The notes under the pieces were generated by a model that saw nothing but the letters and a program-made list of their open reading frames with translations, was not told where the DNA came from and did not search any database. A program made the translations under genes and the position numbers. Positions 62,431 to 64,000 of a DNA stretch of 64,000 nucleotides are shown here, in pieces (positions within the stretch are counted from its first letter, which is position 1; each line of letters opens with the position of its first letter). The stretch spans positions 806,001-870,000 of the forward strand of contig JAEPQE010000002.1 in the NCBI GenBank assembly GCA_017640665.1, read 5' to 3'. This DNA is from Balneolaceae bacterium. GTDB lineage: Bacteria > Bacteroidota > Rhodothermia > Balneolales > Balneolaceae.

Positions 62431-63662
62431 TATAAGAATCCAAATACTGAGTTTAAGCTTCGAAAACTGATAAGAATGGCTACCAAAATCACAATCAATC
62501 CAAGTACATTTTGTGTTACTGAATTGATGTAGCTACCAAGTAATGATTTTTTATTAACTAGATAAAGCAGGAATATTGCAATTAAAGGTAAGAGTATTCC
62601 ATTTGCAACCTGTGCGAATTGAATCACCTGCACCGGACTTATTCCAAACATAGAAAAAAGCACTCCAATAAACAGGATACCCATCCAAACCACTTTGAAA
62701 CGCTTTGAACCAAGACCTTCTTCCCATCCCAGAATACCTTTGGCCGCATAAGCCGCTGCCAGAGGAGCTGTAATGGCAGAAGAAATACCTGCTGCGAAAA
62801 GCCCCAATCCCAAAAAATAGCCGGACCAACTTCCCAACAGAGGCTCTAATTGAATAGCCATATCTGCTGCACTGTTTATTGTTCGGTCTCCAAACAACGT
62901 TGTGGCACTGGTTATTACAATGCTCATTGAGATAATTCCACCCAAAATGATTGCCGTGGCGTTTTCTTTTCTGAGATCACTAAGCTGATCCACATCTTTA
63001 TATTTCTTCTGAACGATGGATGCATGTAAAAATAAGTTGTACGGTACTACGGTGGTTCCAATTAAGGCAATTACTGTAAGCATTTGTTCTGAAGAGACTG
63101 AGGGAATTAAAAGTCCTCGTACAACTTCTGCCAGATCAGGGCCTGTAACAAACGCAGTAGTTAAAAAAACTAAGCTCATGACGAGTACCAAGCCAATCAA
63201 AAACCGCTCTATAAGCCTGAAGCTGCCAGTAATTAATAAGCAGAATGCAATTGCTCCAATTATAAGCGGCGATGCTGAAATATATATCCCGTTGATATGA
63301 GTTCCCAGATTAAAGAATAGTTCCTCAAAACCAAGTACAGCTCCTGAAATATTCCCTCCTTCATAGGCAGCATTTCCAAAAACTATCGCTCCAAGAACTA
63401 AAACAATTCCCAAAAATCTGGCTATAGGATGAGTAAGCTCTTTCCGGATTGCTTCTCCAAATCCTTTTTGTGTTACAAGTCCTAGTCTTGCCGTCATTTC
63501 CTGAAGAACAATAGTAGCAATCACAGAAAAAAGAATAGCCCATAGTAGCATATAGCCGGACCTCACTCCTGCCAACGTGCAAACCGTTACGGTTCCGGGA
63601 CCTATAAAAGCGGCTGTTACAAGGGTACTGGGACCAAAATATTTAGAAAGCATATTTTTCAT
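62430..63662 (-). CDS. NRAMP-related transporter lacking the canonical metal-binding motifs (candidate 5-oxoproline transporter)
   Basis: 410 residues, ~11 membrane helices, clear NRAMP-family layout (FIGPGTVTVCTLAGVRSGYM at helix 1; TTVVPYNLFLHASIV at helix 6). In metal-transporting NRAMPs helix 1 has DPGN and helix 6 has MPH; here these are GPGT (21-24) and VPYN (206-209), so both metal-ligand sets are lost. The Bacillus ycsG gene, beside ycsF (pxpA), is of this type. Operon position directly upstream of pxpA (1-nt overlap) suggests uptake of 5-oxoproline or a related compound. Substrate is inferred, not shown. Confidence 0.85.
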   Translation of the reverse strand: MKNMLSKYFGPSTLVTAAFIGPGTVTVCTLAGVRSGYMLLWAILFSVIATIVLQEMTARLGLVTQKGFGEAIRKELTHPIARFLGIVLVLGAIVFGNAAYEGGNISGAVLGFEELFFNLGTHINGIYISASPLIIGAIAFCLLITGSFRLIERFLIGLVLVMSLVFLTTAFVTGPDLAEVVRGLLIPSVSSEQMLTVIALIGTTVVPYNLFLHASIVQKKYKDVDQLSDLRKENATAIILGGIISMSIVITSATTLFGDRTINSAADMAIQLEPLLGSWSGYFLGLGLFAAGISSAITAPLAAAYAAKGILGWEEGLGSKRFKVVWMGILFIGVLFSMFGISPVQVIQFAQVANGILLPLIAIFLLYLVNKKSLLGSYINSVTQNVLGLIVILVAILISFRSLNSVFGFL

Positions 63663-63663
63663 A

Positions 63664-64000
63664 TCAGGAAGCCTCTTTCAGATAGATTTTGAGTACCGAA
63701 TATATTTTCCAACTGGAATAGGGTTTTGTTATAAATTCTTTCATACCCAGTTCTTTTGCTTTCACCATCGCTTCTTGTGTTACATTTCCTGTTACAGTAA
63801 TTATTGGAGTTGTAATTCCAAGTGATTTAATTTCTTTAGTAGCTTCAAAGCCATCTTTTTTTGGCATGTGAATATCCATAAAAATGATATCGTACTTTTT
63901 TGCAGCTGCTTTACTAACAGCTACTTCTCCATTTTCGGCACGGTCTACTTTTACTTTATAGCGCTCCAGCACTTTTTCCAGTACAATCTGATTTAATTCT
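63664..64000 (-). CDS. response regulator receiver domain (5' end beyond window)
   Basis: Minus-strand frame open to the window edge, so the start is outside. The visible ~112 residues form a CheY-like receiver's major part: NQIVLEKVLERYKVKVDRAE, phospho-Asp in IIFMDIHMPKKDG, TPIITVTGNV and KEFITKPYSS, ending LKEAS. The N-terminal acidic pair lies beyond the edge. It may be the C-terminal receiver of a hybrid kinase or a lone regulator. It ends 1 bp before the NRAMP-like start, so it is probably in the same transcript. Confidence 0.85.
   Translation of the reverse strand, partial: ELNQIVLEKVLERYKVKVDRAENGEVAVSKAAAKKYDIIFMDIHMPKKDGFEATKEIKSLGITTPIITVTGNVTQEAMVKAKELGMKEFITKPYSSWKIYSVLKIYLKEAS

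Noticed and set aside
1-64000. CRISPR arrays, tRNA or rRNA genes, antiphage systems
   Set aside because: None seen on reading both strands: no regular spaced direct repeats, no tRNA T-loop/CCA pattern I could support, and no recognisable defence genes.

Overview
The window looks like chromosomal DNA from a Balneolaceae-type bacterium (Balneola, Gracilimonas or a relative, on the Rhodothermota/Bacteroidota side). Supporting signs are two secreted proteins ending in the NYPNPFNPST-type C-terminal sorting domain of type IX secretion, TAnnTTTG promoter elements with few Shine-Dalgarno sites, frequent TTG/GTG starts, a YtxJ-type bacilliredoxin, and moderate-to-low GC. No rRNA, tRNA, CRISPR array, prophage or intact insertion sequence was seen. 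Genus is inference only; no search was run.

Layout. 1-1.6 kb: the tail of a peroxiredoxin-like gene, then rlmN. 1.6-5.6 kb (minus): two unusual multidomain exported proteins, a nuclease/phosphatase fusion and a VOC-VOC-cytochrome-cytochrome-rhodanese lipoprotein. 6.1-9.7 kb (minus): lepA, an unknown exported protein and lepB in one operon. 9.7-13.3 kb (minus): GIY-YIG protein, a propeller sensor with a degenerate kinase core, and a thiamine-binding-type protein. 13.46-19.8 kb (plus): a histidine operon headed by a 24-residue leader peptide with 11 His, then hisG, hisD, hisC, an antisense doxX, hisB, hisH and hisA; hisF and hisIE are absent. 19.8-24.8 kb: a PgpH-like 7TM-HD protein, xerD, ytxJ, an MBL hydrolase and a SnoaL-like protein. 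25-34.9 kb: small accessory and enzyme genes (WYL regulator, DinB, DHFR-like, VOC, S1/P1 nuclease, SMP-30-like lipoprotein, retropepsin-PDZ protein, Gfo/Idh/MocA, TerC, desaturase). 34.9-40.1 kb: two tandem paralogous 7TM hybrid histidine kinases. 40.2-45.5 kb: M28 peptidase, metZ-osmC, dienelactone hydrolase and sugar porter. 46-60.2 kb: mainly exported proteins, including a metalloprotease with sorting domain, a second M28 peptidase, a GMC dehydrogenase module, a G8-domain giant, a DUF4097-like protein, a membrane-anchored HTH regulator and a LamG-like protein. 60.2-64 kb (minus): a compact operon of a receiver protein, an NRAMP-like transporter and pxpA-pxpB-pxpC (5-oxoprolinase).

The most interesting points are the his leader and its probable attenuator, the shrunken non-catalytic HAD domain of HisB, the antisense gene inside the his operon, the five-domain haem/rhodanese lipoprotein, the NRAMP homologue that lacks the metal-binding motifs and sits inside a 5-oxoproline operon, and the single-pass HTH/PKD/LamG-like regulator between two surface-protein genes.
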